64,000 nucleotides of DNA from Ignavibacteriaceae bacterium (GTDB lineage: Bacteria; Bacteroidota; Ignavibacteria; Ignavibacteriales; Ignavibacteriaceae), in NCBI GenBank assembly GCA_019638025.1, contig JAHBUO010000001.1, positions 186,001 through 250,000 of the forward strand. Direction: 5' to 3'. Made by a program: the position numbers and the translations under genes. A model generated the notes under the pieces. That model saw only the letters and a list, made by a program, of their open reading frames with translations, did not search any database and was not told the origin of the DNA. Positions 8,944 through 19,047 of this stretch are shown here, piece after piece; within the stretch, counting starts at the first letter, position 1, and every line of letters starts with the position of its first letter.

Positions 8944-9405
8944 TTATTTTAACGATTTAACTTTTAGTGTGAGATTTTTCTTACCGATAATTTCTACGAT
9001 TTCACCGGCTTCGATTTGTGAGTCAGACTCAGCACTCCAATTCGTTCCATGAATTTCAATTTTTCCTTTTGAAGGAGGAATAATTGTTTCTACAACTTTA
9101 GCATGTTCACCTATTAAATCGCCGGTAGTCTCTTTATCATCAACAGAAGAATCGATTTTTCCCATAAAGAGTTGCTTCACCCATTTCCTTAATGAGAAAA
9201 GAAGTATTACCGAAGAAACAAAGAAAATGAAGAGTTGTACATTAATGCTTATATCGAAAAGAAGAGTAAGAAGAGCCACTATCCATGCACCTATACCGAA
9301 AAAGAATAATATTAATCCGGGAACTAAAAGTTCAAGGAGAAGTATTACCAATCCGATTGCAAACCAGATAACCGTAGGATCCCAGAATTCACTTGAGAGG
9401 TTCAT
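8944..9405 (-). CDS. NfeD-family membrane protein
   Basis: 153 residues with two to four hydrophobic segments in the first 75 residues (VIWFAIGLVILLLELLVPGL, then IGAWIVALLTLLFD and LFIFFVSSVILLF) and a C-terminal OB-fold-like domain (about 95-150, GTNWSAESDSQIEAGEIVEI). It is the short NfeD type, without the ClpP-like protease domain of long forms. It partners the SPFH protein encoded immediately downstream. First gene of a two-gene minus-strand operon. Confidence 0.9.
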   Translation of the reverse strand: MNLSSEFWDPTVIWFAIGLVILLLELLVPGLILFFFGIGAWIVALLTLLFDISINVQLFIFFVSSVILLFSLRKWVKQLFMGKIDSSVDDKETTGDLIGEHAKVVETIIPPSKGKIEIHGTNWSAESDSQIEAGEIVEIIGKKNLTLKVKSLK

Positions 9406-9470
9406 GAGTAATCCTTTTTTTTGTTGCTCAAAAATTAAGTATGATTAAACCCAATAACAATCGGAAAATA

Positions 9471-9497
9471 AAAAAGGCTGTCAACCGACAGCCTTTA
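9471..9497 (-). terminator. terminator downstream of aconitase
   Basis: Read on the minus strand: AAAGGCTGTC-GGTT-GACAGCCTTT followed by TTTATTTT, 20 bases after the aconitase stop. A strong GC-rich hairpin with a T tract. Confidence 0.88.
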
Positions 9498-9517
9498 ATA
9501 ACAAGAAGAAATTACCG

Positions 9518-11770
9518 TTAGCCTTTGGCAATAAGATTTAAAGCACTTCCGGCTTTGAACCATTCGAATTGTCGCTCGTTAAAAGTATGGTTCAATTGAA
9601 ATTCATCAACAGTTCCATCGCTATGTTTTACAATTAGAGTAAATGGTTTACCGACTTCAAATTCTTTTAATCCTTTTATGGTAACTCTATCGTCTTCTTT
9701 AATTAAATCATAATCGCTCGGATTAACAAAAGTAAGAGGAAGCATTCCTTGTTTTTTCAAATTGGTTTCGTGGATGCGTGCAAAACTTTTAACTATTATT
9801 GCTCTACCGCCAAGGAATCGGGGCTCAAGAGCAGCATGCTCGCGGCTTGAACCTTCGCCATAGTTTTCGTCACCTACAACAACCCAACCGGTATTTGATG
9901 CTTTATATTCTCTTGCAACTTCAGGAACAGATTTAACTTCGCCCGAAAAAACATTCTTAACTTTGCCGGTATCACCCGAATAAGCATTTGTTGCACCGAT
10001 AAACATATTGTTAGAAATATTATCGAGATGACCACGATATTTTAACCATGGACCCGCCATTGAAATATGGTCTGTAGTACATTTTCCTTTAGCTTTTAAC
10101 AATACGGGAACATCTTCAATATCATTTCCATCCCAAGGAGCAAACGGCTGAAGCAATTGTAATCTATCACTTGAATGCTCTACTTTAACATTTACCGTTG
10201 AGCCGTCAGCAGCAGGGGGAACATATCCATCATTCCCCTTATCAAAACCTTTTTTGGGAAGCTCATCTCCGGTTGGAGGGTCTAATTTCACTTTTTCTCC
10301 GGCTTCATTAACCAATTCATCTGTCATCGGATTAAAAGCAAGACTTCCTGCAATCGCTAAAGCGGTAGTAATTTCGGGACTTGCAACAAAGGCAAGAGTA
10401 TTAGGGTTTCCGTCATTTCTTTTAGCAAAATTTCTGTTGAAAGATGTAACGATTGTGTTTTTTTCTGAAGGCATATCCATACGCTTCCACATACCGATAC
10501 ATGGACCGCAGGCGTTTGCTAATATTACACCACCTAAATCTTCAAGGATTTTTAATTGCCCGTCACGCTCGATAGTTGCTCTAACTTGTTCGGAACCGGG
10601 AGTGATTGTGAATTGTGCTTTCGATTTTAATCCTTTAGCCAAAGCTTGTTTAGCAATACTTGCAGAGCGGTCAATATCTTCATAGCTTGAATTTGTACAG
10701 CTCCCTATAAGTGCAACGCTTAATTTCTCGGGATAACCGTTTTCTTTTATTGCATCTTTCATTTTAGAAATTGGCCATGCAAGGTCGGGAGTAAACGGAC
10801 CGTTAAGCAGTGGTTCTAATTCGCTTAAATTAATTTCAATTACCTGATCAAAATATTTAGAATAATCTTGATAAACTTCAGCATCATCGGTCAAGATATT
10901 TTTCATTGTTAAAACGAGGTCAGCCAAGTCTTCTCTCGAAGTTGATTTTAAGTATCTTACCATACTTTCATCAAATGGGAAAAGAGAAGTAGTTGCACCG
11001 ATTTCAGCTCCCATATTACAAATTGTCCCTTTACCGGTACAAGAAATAGATTTAGCCCCTTCGCCGAAATATTGAACAATAGCACCTGTTCCTCCTTTAA
11101 CCGTAAGGAGTCCGGCAACTTTAAGAATTACATCTTTAGGCGAAGTCCAACCGGAAAGTTTACCTGTTAAATGAACTCCGATTAATTTAGGCCATTTTAG
11201 TTCCCAGGGCATTCCCGCCATAACATCAACAGCATCGGCACCCCCGACACCTATTGCTATCATTCCGAGTCCCCCCGCATTAGGAGTATGGGAATCTGTT
11301 CCAATCATCATTCCGCCTGGGAAAGCATAATTCTCAAGAACAACTTGATGAATAATTCCGGCACCCGGTTTCCAGAAACCAATTCCATACTTTTGACTTA
11401 CACTTTCAAGGAAATCATAAACTTCTTTGTTTTCTGTATTAGCTCTTTGCAAATCTTCTTCGGCACCAATTTGGGCTTGAATTAAGTGGTCGCAATGAAC
11501 TGTTGACGGAACTGCAGTAGTTTTTTTCCCGGCTGACATAAACTGAAGAAGTGCCATTTGTGCGGTTGCATCTTGCATAGCAACTCTATCGGGAGCTAAA
11601 TCAGCATAATCTTTTCCTCTGTTTAATGGCGTTGTGGGTAACTCACATAAGTGGGTGTAAAGAATTTTTTCGGTATAAGTTAACGGACGACCAAGCAACT
11701 TACGCGCATGATCTACCTTACTTTGAAATTCGGCATAGATTTTTTTAATCATGTCTAAATTTGGTGTCAT
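9518..11770 (-). CDS. acn: aconitate hydratase, mitochondrial type
   Basis: 750 residues, close to mitochondrial aconitase length. The enzyme isomerises citrate to isocitrate in the TCA cycle using a 4Fe-4S cluster. Cluster-binding cysteines are visible in [11 protein letters not shown] and in [11 protein letters not shown], and substrate-binding motifs in [13 protein letters not shown] and in [12 protein letters not shown] of the C-terminal swivel domain. The frame is open to 11806, but I choose ATG 11770 ([12 protein letters not shown]) because AGAGGAAAAT sits directly upstream; the extra 12 residues have no such signal. Single-gene unit ending in a strong terminator, divergent from the FAD-linked oxidase gene at 11884. 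Confidence 0.96.
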   Translation of the reverse strand: MTPNLDMIKKIYAEFQSKVDHARKLLGRPLTYTEKILYTHLCELPTTPLNRGKDYADLAPDRVAMQDATAQMALLQFMSAGKKTTAVPSTVHCDHLIQAQIGAEEDLQRANTENKEVYDFLESVSQKYGIGFWKPGAGIIHQVVLENYAFPGGMMIGTDSHTPNAGGLGMIAIGVGGADAVDVMAGMPWELKWPKLIGVHLTGKLSGWTSPKDVILKVAGLLTVKGGTGAIVQYFGEGAKSISCTGKGTICNMGAEIGATTSLFPFDESMVRYLKSTSREDLADLVLTMKNILTDDAEVYQDYSKYFDQVIEINLSELEPLLNGPFTPDLAWPISKMKDAIKENGYPEKLSVALIGSCTNSSYEDIDRSASIAKQALAKGLKSKAQFTITPGSEQVRATIERDGQLKILEDLGGVILANACGPCIGMWKRMDMPSEKNTIVTSFNRNFAKRNDGNPNTLAFVASPEITTALAIAGSLAFNPMTDELVNEAGEKVKLDPPTGDELPKKGFDKGNDGYVPPAADGSTVNVKVEHSSDRLQLLQPFAPWDGNDIEDVPVLLKAKGKCTTDHISMAGPWLKYRGHLDNISNNMFIGATNAYSGDTGKVKNVFSGEVKSVPEVAREYKASNTGWVVVGDENYGEGSSREHAALEPRFLGGRAIIVKSFARIHETNLKKQGMLPLTFVNPSDYDLIKEDDRVTIKGLKEFEVGKPFTLIVKHSDGTVDEFQLNHTFNERQFEWFKAGSALNLIAKG

Positions 11771-11883
11771 ATTTTCCTCTAAGTAGTATTTGAATATTTT
11801 GCTCAAAATTACGAAATAATATTTAAATGATTTTCCTATTTTTGATTATACAGATGATTTTCAGAAAAAATTATGGATAACCT

Positions 11884-13344
11884 ATGTTAATCAAATCAAA
11901 TCCCGATGAAATTCAAGCATATCTTGTTGATGCTTCTAACTTTAAGGGAACTTGTGAAAAAGTTTTCTTTCCCGAAAATGAGTTAGATGTAATTTCAATT
12001 CTTAAAGATGCAAATGATAAAAATTTTAATGTTACTGTTTCAGGTAACGGAACCGGATTAACCGGTGCTCGAGTTCCAACTGATGGAGTTGTTATTTCTA
12101 TCGATAAGTTGAACAAAATATTAGAACTGAATATTGATGAAAAATATATAGTTATAGAACCCGGAGTTCTTCTCTCTTTTCTGAATGATGAAGTAAAAAA
12201 AGTTAATCTTCTTTATCCCCCTGACCCAACCGAACAGAATTGCTATGTTGGAGCAACAATCGCAACAAATGCTTCCGGAGCAAAAACATTTAAGTATGGG
12301 CCAACTCGCAGTTACGTGTTAGAGCTTGATGTAATTCTTCCAAACGGTGAAAAGGTTGAACTTAAACGTGGAGATTTTATCGCCGAAGAGAATCTACTCA
12401 TAATCAAAACAACGGAGAATGATGTTATAGAAATTTTGCTGCCGGATTACAAAATGCCCGCAACAAAAAATGCATCGGGGTATTTTATTCATAACAATAT
12501 GGATGCAATCGATTTATTTATCGGCTCGGAAGGAACTCTTGGTATTATAACAAAAGCAAAACTCAAATTACTTGATGCTCCATTTAATACATTATCGTGT
12601 GTGGTTTTCTTCAACTCCGAAAAAGATGGATTATATTTTATTTCGGAAGGGAGAAAAAAATCTAATTCCCCCGATAATCCCCTTTCTGCAAGGGCTTTAG
12701 AGTTTTTTGATAAAAATGCACTTGAGTTTTTGCGTGATGACTTTAGCGAAATAAACGGAAATTTTGAATGTGCTGTTTGGTTCGAACAAGAAATCAATGC
12801 TGATATTGAAGACGAACTTACCGAATTATGGTTTAATCAAATTGAAGAATGTAACGGCGATACCGATAATATTTGGGTTGCACTTCAGGAAACAGATAAA
12901 GCAAGGATTAAAGAATTTCGTCATGCAATCTCTTATAAAGTTAACGAATATATTTCTCGCAATAATTTTAGAAAACTTGGGACAGATGTTGCCGTTCCCG
13001 ATTCAGATTTCAATGATTTTTATTTTTATTGTCAGAGCCTTGTAAAATCAAGCGGAATTGATTCAGTCTGTTATGGTCATTTCGGAAACTCACATATTCA
13101 TTTGAATATGCTTCCTAAAAATGAAGAAGAATTTTTAATCGGAAAAAATTTGTATAAATCTATTTGTGAAAAAGCAGTCGAATTAAACGGAACTGTTTCC
13201 GCCGAGCATGGCATCGGTAAAATAAAATTAGATTATCTGAAATTGATGTACGGTGATGACGGAATCAATAAAATGAAATCCATAAAAAAAATACTCGACC
13301 CGAATTTTATTCTTGGGCGCGGCACAATGTTCATTGCAGATTAA
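11884..13344 (+). CDS. FAD-linked oxidase of the GlcD/D-lactate dehydrogenase family
   Basis: 486 residues. A PCMH-type FAD domain occupies about 20-230 (SGNGTGLTGARVPTDG, YPPDPTEQNCYVGATIATNA, GSEGTLGIITKAKL). The C-terminal FAD oxidase domain has the metal/substrate motifs GHFGNSHIHLNML and SAEHGIGKIKLDYL. Such enzymes oxidise D-2-hydroxyacids such as D-lactate, glycolate or 2-hydroxyglutarate and pass electrons to quinone or an Fe-S partner. No GlcE/GlcF gene lies beside it, so it is probably a stand-alone dehydrogenase; substrate cannot be told from the sequence. Divergent from aconitase across a 113-base AT-rich gap. Confidence 0.92.
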   Translation: MLIKSNPDEIQAYLVDASNFKGTCEKVFFPENELDVISILKDANDKNFNVTVSGNGTGLTGARVPTDGVVISIDKLNKILELNIDEKYIVIEPGVLLSFLNDEVKKVNLLYPPDPTEQNCYVGATIATNASGAKTFKYGPTRSYVLELDVILPNGEKVELKRGDFIAEENLLIIKTTENDVIEILLPDYKMPATKNASGYFIHNNMDAIDLFIGSEGTLGIITKAKLKLLDAPFNTLSCVVFFNSEKDGLYFISEGRKKSNSPDNPLSARALEFFDKNALEFLRDDFSEINGNFECAVWFEQEINADIEDELTELWFNQIEECNGDTDNIWVALQETDKARIKEFRHAISYKVNEYISRNNFRKLGTDVAVPDSDFNDFYFYCQSLVKSSGIDSVCYGHFGNSHIHLNMLPKNEEEFLIGKNLYKSICEKAVELNGTVSAEHGIGKIKLDYLKLMYGDDGINKMKSIKKILDPNFILGRGTMFIAD

Positions 13345-13440
13345 TAGCTTTCCGATTTTACTATAAAAATTCAATAGGCTTTAATATCTTTTGCACAATT
13401 AATTAGAGTGTTTTGATTTATTCACAATTTAAATATTGTT

Positions 13441-14295
13441 ATGAATTTCCCATTTAAGAAAATTGGTCTTGCAATAACATTCTCTCCCACCGGAAAAGCT
13501 CTTTTAGCCGAAGCTAAACGGTTGCAATCTTTGTTTAATTCCGAATTATATCTTTTCCACATTGGTGAAAGAACTGATGAAAAAGAAAAATCTTTACTCG
13601 AACTTATTTTAGCTTCAGGATTGAATGCTGATTCCTTTAAACTTGATTGGGGAAGCGGCGACCCTGCAAAAGCAATCATCAAAAAAGCGAAAGAACATTC
13701 ACTCGATTTACTAATCGCCGGTGCATTAGAAAAAGAATCGATGTTAAATTATTACATCGGTTCGGTTGCCAGAAAATTGATGAGAAAAGCTCCTTGCAGT
13801 TTGTTAATTCATACAATCAGACCTAACGGATTTAGCAAGTTTAACAAGTTTTGTGTCTCAGTTGATTTTACCGAAGAAAATGAAAATATGATTAAACTTG
13901 CATATCAATTTGCATTATTGGAAAATGCTAAAGACTTCGTTTTAATACGTGAATTTAAAGTACTCGGATTAGCTTCAACTGTATATGAAACCGGCTCGGC
14001 TCAAGGAACAGAAAAAGTGCGTCTCGAAATTCAACAAGAGGAAGAAGAAAAAACTAAATTCTACATTAAAGAACTTCAGTTAAAAAACATTAATGTTGAA
14101 ACTGTATGTCTCTATGGCAAAGAAGGATGGGAAGCAAACAACTACATTCGCGAAAACGGAGGAGATATTTTTGTTCACTTAGCTCCCAAAAATTCTTTGA
14201 AGTTTGTTGATAGATTGTTTCAGCACGACCTTGAATTCATACTTAAAGAACTCCCCTGCTCACTCTTATTAGTAAAACCGGATAAAACCAACTAA
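13441..14295 (+). CDS. tandem universal stress protein (UspA) family protein
   Basis: 284 residues made of two Usp domains (about 1-125 and 135-280). The first ends in YYIGSVARKLMRKAPCSLLI, close to the ATP-binding Usp pattern G-x2-G-x9-G-S/T but with several glycines replaced. The second ends in DLEFILKELPCSLLLVKP. Usp proteins respond to energy or membrane stress, often by binding ATP. The stop overlaps the start of the antiporter gene by one base (TAATG), so this Usp is probably a cytoplasmic regulator or energy sensor for that transporter. Confidence 0.9.
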   Translation: MNFPFKKIGLAITFSPTGKALLAEAKRLQSLFNSELYLFHIGERTDEKEKSLLELILASGLNADSFKLDWGSGDPAKAIIKKAKEHSLDLLIAGALEKESMLNYYIGSVARKLMRKAPCSLLIHTIRPNGFSKFNKFCVSVDFTEENENMIKLAYQFALLENAKDFVLIREFKVLGLASTVYETGSAQGTEKVRLEIQQEEEEKTKFYIKELQLKNINVETVCLYGKEGWEANNYIRENGGDIFVHLAPKNSLKFVDRLFQHDLEFILKELPCSLLLVKPDKTN

Positions 14296-15965
14296 TGAAT
14301 TTATCTGCAAGCGATATTACCCTATTTCTTGTCGGCATCAGTGTAATGCTCTTCTTTGCAAGAGCCTTCGGTGAAATATCAAGAAGGTTTAAACAACCTA
14401 TAGTTATGGGAGAAATTGTTGCGGGTATAGTTCTTGGTCCAACAATTTTCGGTATGCTTTTCCCCGATTTTTTTAATCTCCTTTTTACATCCTCAAAAAA
14501 TATTTCTATTGCTTATGAAGGACTCACAACCTTAGCAGTAATTATGTTGTTGCTTGTCTCGGGGTTAGAGGTTGATTTAAGTGTGGTATTAAAACAAGGG
14601 AAAACCGCCGTCACTACAAGTTTGATGGGAGTATTATTTCCGTTTGTAGTCGGATTTGGAGCCGCATATTTTTTCCCTGAACTTCTTGGTATTGTAAATA
14701 TTGAACAAAAATTAGTATTTGCACTGTTCGTTGGAACAGCTCTTTCTATAACCGCTCTTCCGGTAGTTGCAAAAACATTGATGGATTTAAATATTTTTAA
14801 ATCAGAAATCGGAACAGTAATTATTGCATCTGCAATGGTTAATGATTTAATCGGCTGGATAATTTTTTCAATAATTCTTTCGATGTTGGGGACTGCTTCA
14901 CATGGACTCAATTTTGGAGCTACTGTCGGCTTAACATTTTTGTTCATTGGTGTTATTTTAGTTATCGGAAGAAAGTTGATAAATCTGGTTATTCCGGCAA
15001 TTCAAACTAAAACATCTTTCCCCGGTGGAGTTATAAACTTTATTCTAATACTCGGATTTCTTGGTGCTGCATTTACCGAGTACATTGGTATTCATGCAAT
15101 ATTCGGTTCATTCATCATCGGAATTGCTATTGGAGATTCAGCACATCTAAAAGAGCAAACTAAAGAAATTATTCAGCAGTTTATAACTAACATATTTGCC
15201 CCACTCTTTTTTGTTTCGATTGGATTAAGGGTAAACTTCATCGCCAATTTCGATATTGTAATAGTTTTAGTCTTTCTAATTCTTGCTTTTGCCGGAAAAG
15301 TTATCGGCTGTGGTTTGGGTGCTTATTGGGGTGGTATGAAAAAAGATGATGCACTTGCTGTCGGCTTCGGAATGAATTCACGGGGGGCTATGGAAATCAT
15401 TCTTGGCATTCTTGCATTTAACTTCGGCTTAATCAACGAAAAAGTTTTTGTAGCGTTAGTAATAATGGCTCTCTTTACATCTATTACGAGTGCTCCTTTG
15501 ATGACTATTTTCTTAAACAGAAAAAAGAAAAGCTTTAAAGATCTTGTAAATAAAAATCTAATAATCGTTTCCGAGGCAACCGATAAAACGGAAGTAATTA
15601 AAGAGCTTGCATCTCTCTGTGCCGCAACCATTAAATTAAACGCTGAGGTAATTTATGAAGAGGTCCTTAAGCGTGAAGAAATTATTCCAACCGGAATTGC
15701 AAACACTTTGGCTTTGCCGCATGCACGATTAAATATCCAAAAGCCGATTATAGCAATAGCATTACTAAAAAATGAAATTGATTTTGAAGCAGCTGATAAT
15801 ATCCCATCAAAAATTGTTATTCTACTTTTAACCCCAAAAACAGACAATGAACTTCAGCTTAAACTCCTTTCTGAAATAGCAAAGTATTTCGGAAATAAAG
15901 AAAAAGTTGATGAGCTTCTTGCTGACTTTAACCCTCAATCGGTTTATCAAAAATTAGTCAAATGA
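14295..15965 (+). CDS. CPA2 cation/proton antiporter fused to a PTS EIIA domain
   Basis: 556 residues. Residues 1-400 form a KefB/NapA-like antiporter with about 12 membrane segments (QPIVMGEIVAGIVLGPTIFG, conserved ALSITALPVVAKTL, NSRGAMEIILG). Residues about 415-556 are a PTS EIIA type-2 domain with the candidate phospho-histidine in ALPHARL. Exchange of Na+ or K+ for protons across the inner membrane would be regulated by phosphorylation or by binding of the EIIA module. No TrkA-N domain, usual in Kef proteins, is present. Coupled to the Usp gene upstream. Ion specificity is not determined. Confidence 0.93.
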   Translation: MNLSASDITLFLVGISVMLFFARAFGEISRRFKQPIVMGEIVAGIVLGPTIFGMLFPDFFNLLFTSSKNISIAYEGLTTLAVIMLLLVSGLEVDLSVVLKQGKTAVTTSLMGVLFPFVVGFGAAYFFPELLGIVNIEQKLVFALFVGTALSITALPVVAKTLMDLNIFKSEIGTVIIASAMVNDLIGWIIFSIILSMLGTASHGLNFGATVGLTFLFIGVILVIGRKLINLVIPAIQTKTSFPGGVINFILILGFLGAAFTEYIGIHAIFGSFIIGIAIGDSAHLKEQTKEIIQQFITNIFAPLFFVSIGLRVNFIANFDIVIVLVFLILAFAGKVIGCGLGAYWGGMKKDDALAVGFGMNSRGAMEIILGILAFNFGLINEKVFVALVIMALFTSITSAPLMTIFLNRKKKSFKDLVNKNLIIVSEATDKTEVIKELASLCAATIKLNAEVIYEEVLKREEIIPTGIANTLALPHARLNIQKPIIAIALLKNEIDFEAADNIPSKIVILLLTPKTDNELQLKLLSEIAKYFGNKEKVDELLADFNPQSVYQKLVK

Positions 15966-16049
15966 TAATTAAAGTTATTCATCATTAATTGAATAATTTT
16001 TCTCACAAAAAAAATGTAAATTTGTCTATTAATTTTACACGAGGTTATA

Positions 16050-18089
16050 ATGAAAAAGCTTCTTCTTTTATCACTTATTCTTACTTCCATCCTTATAGGA
16101 CAACAAAAACGAATTTTAGAAATCGAAGACCTTTGGGCAATGCAAAGAATCGGTTCTTTCTCTCTCTCTCCTGATAATAAAACAATTGCTTTCTCTCTTA
16201 GTACATTCAGTATGGAGTTGAATAAAGGGAATAGCGATATTTATACTATTAACAGCGACGGCTCTAAGCTTACTCCGATTCTGAATAGTGAAAAAAGTGA
16301 GAGTAATCCTAAGTTTACTCCTGATGGTAAAAAAATAAGTTATGTTTTAGGCGGACAACTCTGGTTATGTGACCTCGATGGCTCTAGTAAAGTTCAACTA
16401 ACTGATATTTATTCCGGTGTATCTGATTTTGTTTGGTCAAATGACGGTAGCAAAGTTTTGTTTACCTCTTCCGTTTATCCCGACTGTGTGGATGACGATT
16501 GTAACAAACGAAAAGATGAAGCTCTGGAAAACTCTAAAGTTAAAGCAAGTCTCTTTACCGAATTGATGTATAGACATTGGAATGATTGGCGCGGTGATAA
16601 AAGAAGTCATCTATTTCTATTCGATGTAAAATCAAAAGAGACTATCGATTTAACACTCGGTTCAAAATTCGATGTTCCGCCAATTTCTCTTGGTTCAGCA
16701 AAAGATTTTTCTTTTTCTCCCGATGATAAAGAAGTTGCATTTACAATGAACACCGATGAATTCCTTGCGACAAGTACTAACAATGACATTTTTATAATTA
16801 ACCTCGCTGATGCAAAAAAGGGGAGTAAAACCGACTACAAATTAATTTCGGTAAGCAAAGGGAATGATAATCAACCCGTTTATTCACCGGATGGAAAATA
16901 TATTGCTTACTGCTCAATGGAACGTGCCGGATTTGAAGCCGATAAACAACGATTAATGCTTTACAATAGAACTGACGGTACAACTATAAGTTTAACAGAT
17001 GATATTGATTTATCAGTCGCAGAAATAGTATGGAGTAGTGATTCAAAATCAATAATATTTAATGCCGCAAATCAAGTTTATGAATCAGTTTACAAAATTG
17101 AAATCGCGACAAAAAAACTTACGACCTTATTAAAAGAATATAACAACACATCAATCGCAGCTTCGTCAGATGGAAAGATGATATACTTTAAGCAGCAAAG
17201 GACAAATCTTCCGCATGAAATTTTTGCGCTTTCTTCTGATGGAAAAAATCTGAAACAGATTACATTCGTTAATAAAGAGCGTCTCGCAAATATCGAAATG
17301 AACGATATGGAAACATTCTGGTCAAAAGGGGCTGATGATGCCCAAGTACAATCTGTTTTAATTCGTCCTCCGTTTTTCGATGCAAAGAAAAAATATCCGA
17401 TGATATTCTTAATTCATGGTGGACCTCAAGGAAATTGGGGGGATGATTTCCATTATCGTTGGAATGTTCAAGCGTTTGCGGCTCAAGGTTATGTTGTTGT
17501 TGCTCCAAATCCTCGAGGAAGTACAGGCTACGGTCAAAAATTCTGTGATGAAATTTCAGGCGATTGGGGAGGAAAAGTTTATACCGACTTAATGAACGCT
17601 TACGATTATGCAATTGAAAATTTCTCATACATCGATAAAGAAAATACTTTTGCCGCAGGTGCATCTTACGGCGGATATATGATAAATTGGATTGCCGGCC
17701 ACACAGACAGATTTAACGCACTCGTTAGCCATGCGGGAGTTTTTAATCTTGAAAGTATGTACGGAACAACCGAAGAACTTTGGTTTACTGAATGGGAATT
17801 TAAAGGAACGCCATGGCAAAATCGTGAGCTTTATGAAAAGTTCTCTCCTCACAGATATATCCACAATTGCAAAACCCCAGTCCTTGTAGTACACGGGGCA
17901 TATGATTTCAGAGTTCCCGAAGAACAAGCTTTTCAATTATTCACATCTTTACAGCGCCTCGGTGTTCCATCTCAATTTCTCTACTTTCCGGATGAGACTC
18001 ACTTCGTAGCAAAACCACAAAACGCAAGACTCTGGTGGAAAACCGTTTTTGATTGGTATGGTAAATTTTACAAAAGAAATTTAAACTAA
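16050..18089 (+). CDS. S9-family serine peptidase (prolyl oligopeptidase-like)
   Basis: 679 residues with a short signal peptide (MKKLLLLSLILTSILIG, then QQKR). An N-terminal WD40/beta-propeller of the TolB/DPP-IV kind (about 20-400, repeated SPDxK motifs) is followed by an alpha/beta hydrolase domain. The catalytic triad can be read: Ser539 in GASYGGYM, Asp619 in HGAYDFRVP and His651 in PDETHFV. It should cleave short peptides in the periplasm, probably as a dipeptidyl or acylaminoacyl peptidase. CGAGG precedes the ATG. First gene of a likely operon running through hemW at 22171. Confidence 0.93.
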   Translation: MKKLLLLSLILTSILIGQQKRILEIEDLWAMQRIGSFSLSPDNKTIAFSLSTFSMELNKGNSDIYTINSDGSKLTPILNSEKSESNPKFTPDGKKISYVLGGQLWLCDLDGSSKVQLTDIYSGVSDFVWSNDGSKVLFTSSVYPDCVDDDCNKRKDEALENSKVKASLFTELMYRHWNDWRGDKRSHLFLFDVKSKETIDLTLGSKFDVPPISLGSAKDFSFSPDDKEVAFTMNTDEFLATSTNNDIFIINLADAKKGSKTDYKLISVSKGNDNQPVYSPDGKYIAYCSMERAGFEADKQRLMLYNRTDGTTISLTDDIDLSVAEIVWSSDSKSIIFNAANQVYESVYKIEIATKKLTTLLKEYNNTSIAASSDGKMIYFKQQRTNLPHEIFALSSDGKNLKQITFVNKERLANIEMNDMETFWSKGADDAQVQSVLIRPPFFDAKKKYPMIFLIHGGPQGNWGDDFHYRWNVQAFAAQGYVVVAPNPRGSTGYGQKFCDEISGDWGGKVYTDLMNAYDYAIENFSYIDKENTFAAGASYGGYMINWIAGHTDRFNALVSHAGVFNLESMYGTTEELWFTEWEFKGTPWQNRELYEKFSPHRYIHNCKTPVLVVHGAYDFRVPEEQAFQLFTSLQRLGVPSQFLYFPDETHFVAKPQNARLWWKTVFDWYGKFYKRNLN

Positions 18090-18107
18090 TAAGGGATAGA
18101 GGAGTAT

Positions 18108-18482
18108 ATGTCAAACAACGAAATCAAATGGCGAGAAATTGATTATGGTGATGAAAATGAAGAGCCGAAAGGTGAATTGAATTATAAACAGGTTAAAGAG
18201 CAAGCCGATTATGTTGATGCAAATCTATGGGAAAAGCTTGAACAAGTCGGAAAGAAAATTTCGTTTGCTAAAGATATTATGGCACTCTATCGTTATATGA
18301 CCGATAAATATGTTTCATGGCATCGCAAAGCAATTATAGTTGCAGCTTTAATCTATTTTATTTCACCAATTGACACAATCCCTGACATCGCTCCACTTGT
18401 CGGCTATTTGGATGATTTGGGAGTAATTACAGCATTACTAAAATATCTTGGCAGTGAACTTATTCCGTATTATAATTCTTAA
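18108..18482 (+). CDS. YkvA-family (DUF1232) small membrane protein
   Basis: 124 residues. The DUF1232 core HRKAIIVAALIYFISPIDTI and PDIAPLVGYLDDLGVI lies at residues 66-105, and a charged N-terminal half precedes it. Function of the family is not established; it is a predicted membrane-associated protein. It follows the peptidase by 18 bases (GGGATAGAGGAG in front of the ATG) and precedes the NUDIX gene by 23. Confidence 0.88.
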   Translation: MSNNEIKWREIDYGDENEEPKGELNYKQVKEQADYVDANLWEKLEQVGKKISFAKDIMALYRYMTDKYVSWHRKAIIVAALIYFISPIDTIPDIAPLVGYLDDLGVITALLKYLGSELIPYYNS

Positions 18483-18505
18483 CGTACACAAATTATCGTT
18501 CGAAA

Positions 18506-19042
18506 ATGAATTTTAAATTATTAAAAAGTGACTCCCTCTTTAAGGGAAAAGTGTTTGATCTTCAAGTTGATGAAATTGAATATGACAGCGGCAACAAGGG
18601 AATCCGCGAAGTTGCGGTACATCCCGGAGGGGCTGTGATAGTTGCACTAACTAACGATTACAAAATTGTAACAATTAACCAATTTCGTTATCCTTTACAA
18701 AAATTTCTTACTGAACTTCCTGCGGGAAAACTTGAGAAAGGGGAAGACCCGCAAGTTTGTGCAGTACGTGAACTTGAGGAAGAAACAGGTTATAAAGCCG
18801 CTGAGGTTACAAAATTAGGTGCAATAGTAACCGCTCCCGGTTTTTGTACTGAAGTTCTTCACGTATACCTTGCGCAAAATTTAACTCAAGGAGACCACAA
18901 ACGTGAAGAAGGAGAGTTCGGGATGCAGGTTATTGAACTTACTCTCAAAGAAATCGAAGATAAAATAAAATGCGGTGATATCTACGACAGCAAAACTATT
19001 TCCGCAGTAATGTTAGCGAAATTACATCTAACTAAATCCTAG
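18506..19042 (+). CDS. NUDIX hydrolase, ADP-ribose pyrophosphatase-like
   Basis: 178 residues. The Nudix box fits G-x5-E-x7-REUxEExGU exactly (GKLEKGEDPQVCAV then RELEEETGY, residues ~75-97), preceded by the RQFR-like NQFRYPLQKFLTELPAG typical of NudF-type ADP-sugar pyrophosphatases. Likely reaction: ADP-ribose to AMP plus ribose-5-phosphate, a housekeeping clean-up role. It sits 5 bases ahead of recN in the operon. Confidence 0.92.
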   Translation: MNFKLLKSDSLFKGKVFDLQVDEIEYDSGNKGIREVAVHPGGAVIVALTNDYKIVTINQFRYPLQKFLTELPAGKLEKGEDPQVCAVRELEEETGYKAAEVTKLGAIVTAPGFCTEVLHVYLAQNLTQGDHKREEGEFGMQVIELTLKEIEDKIKCGDIYDSKTISAVMLAKLHLTKS

Positions 19043-19047
19043 TTGAA

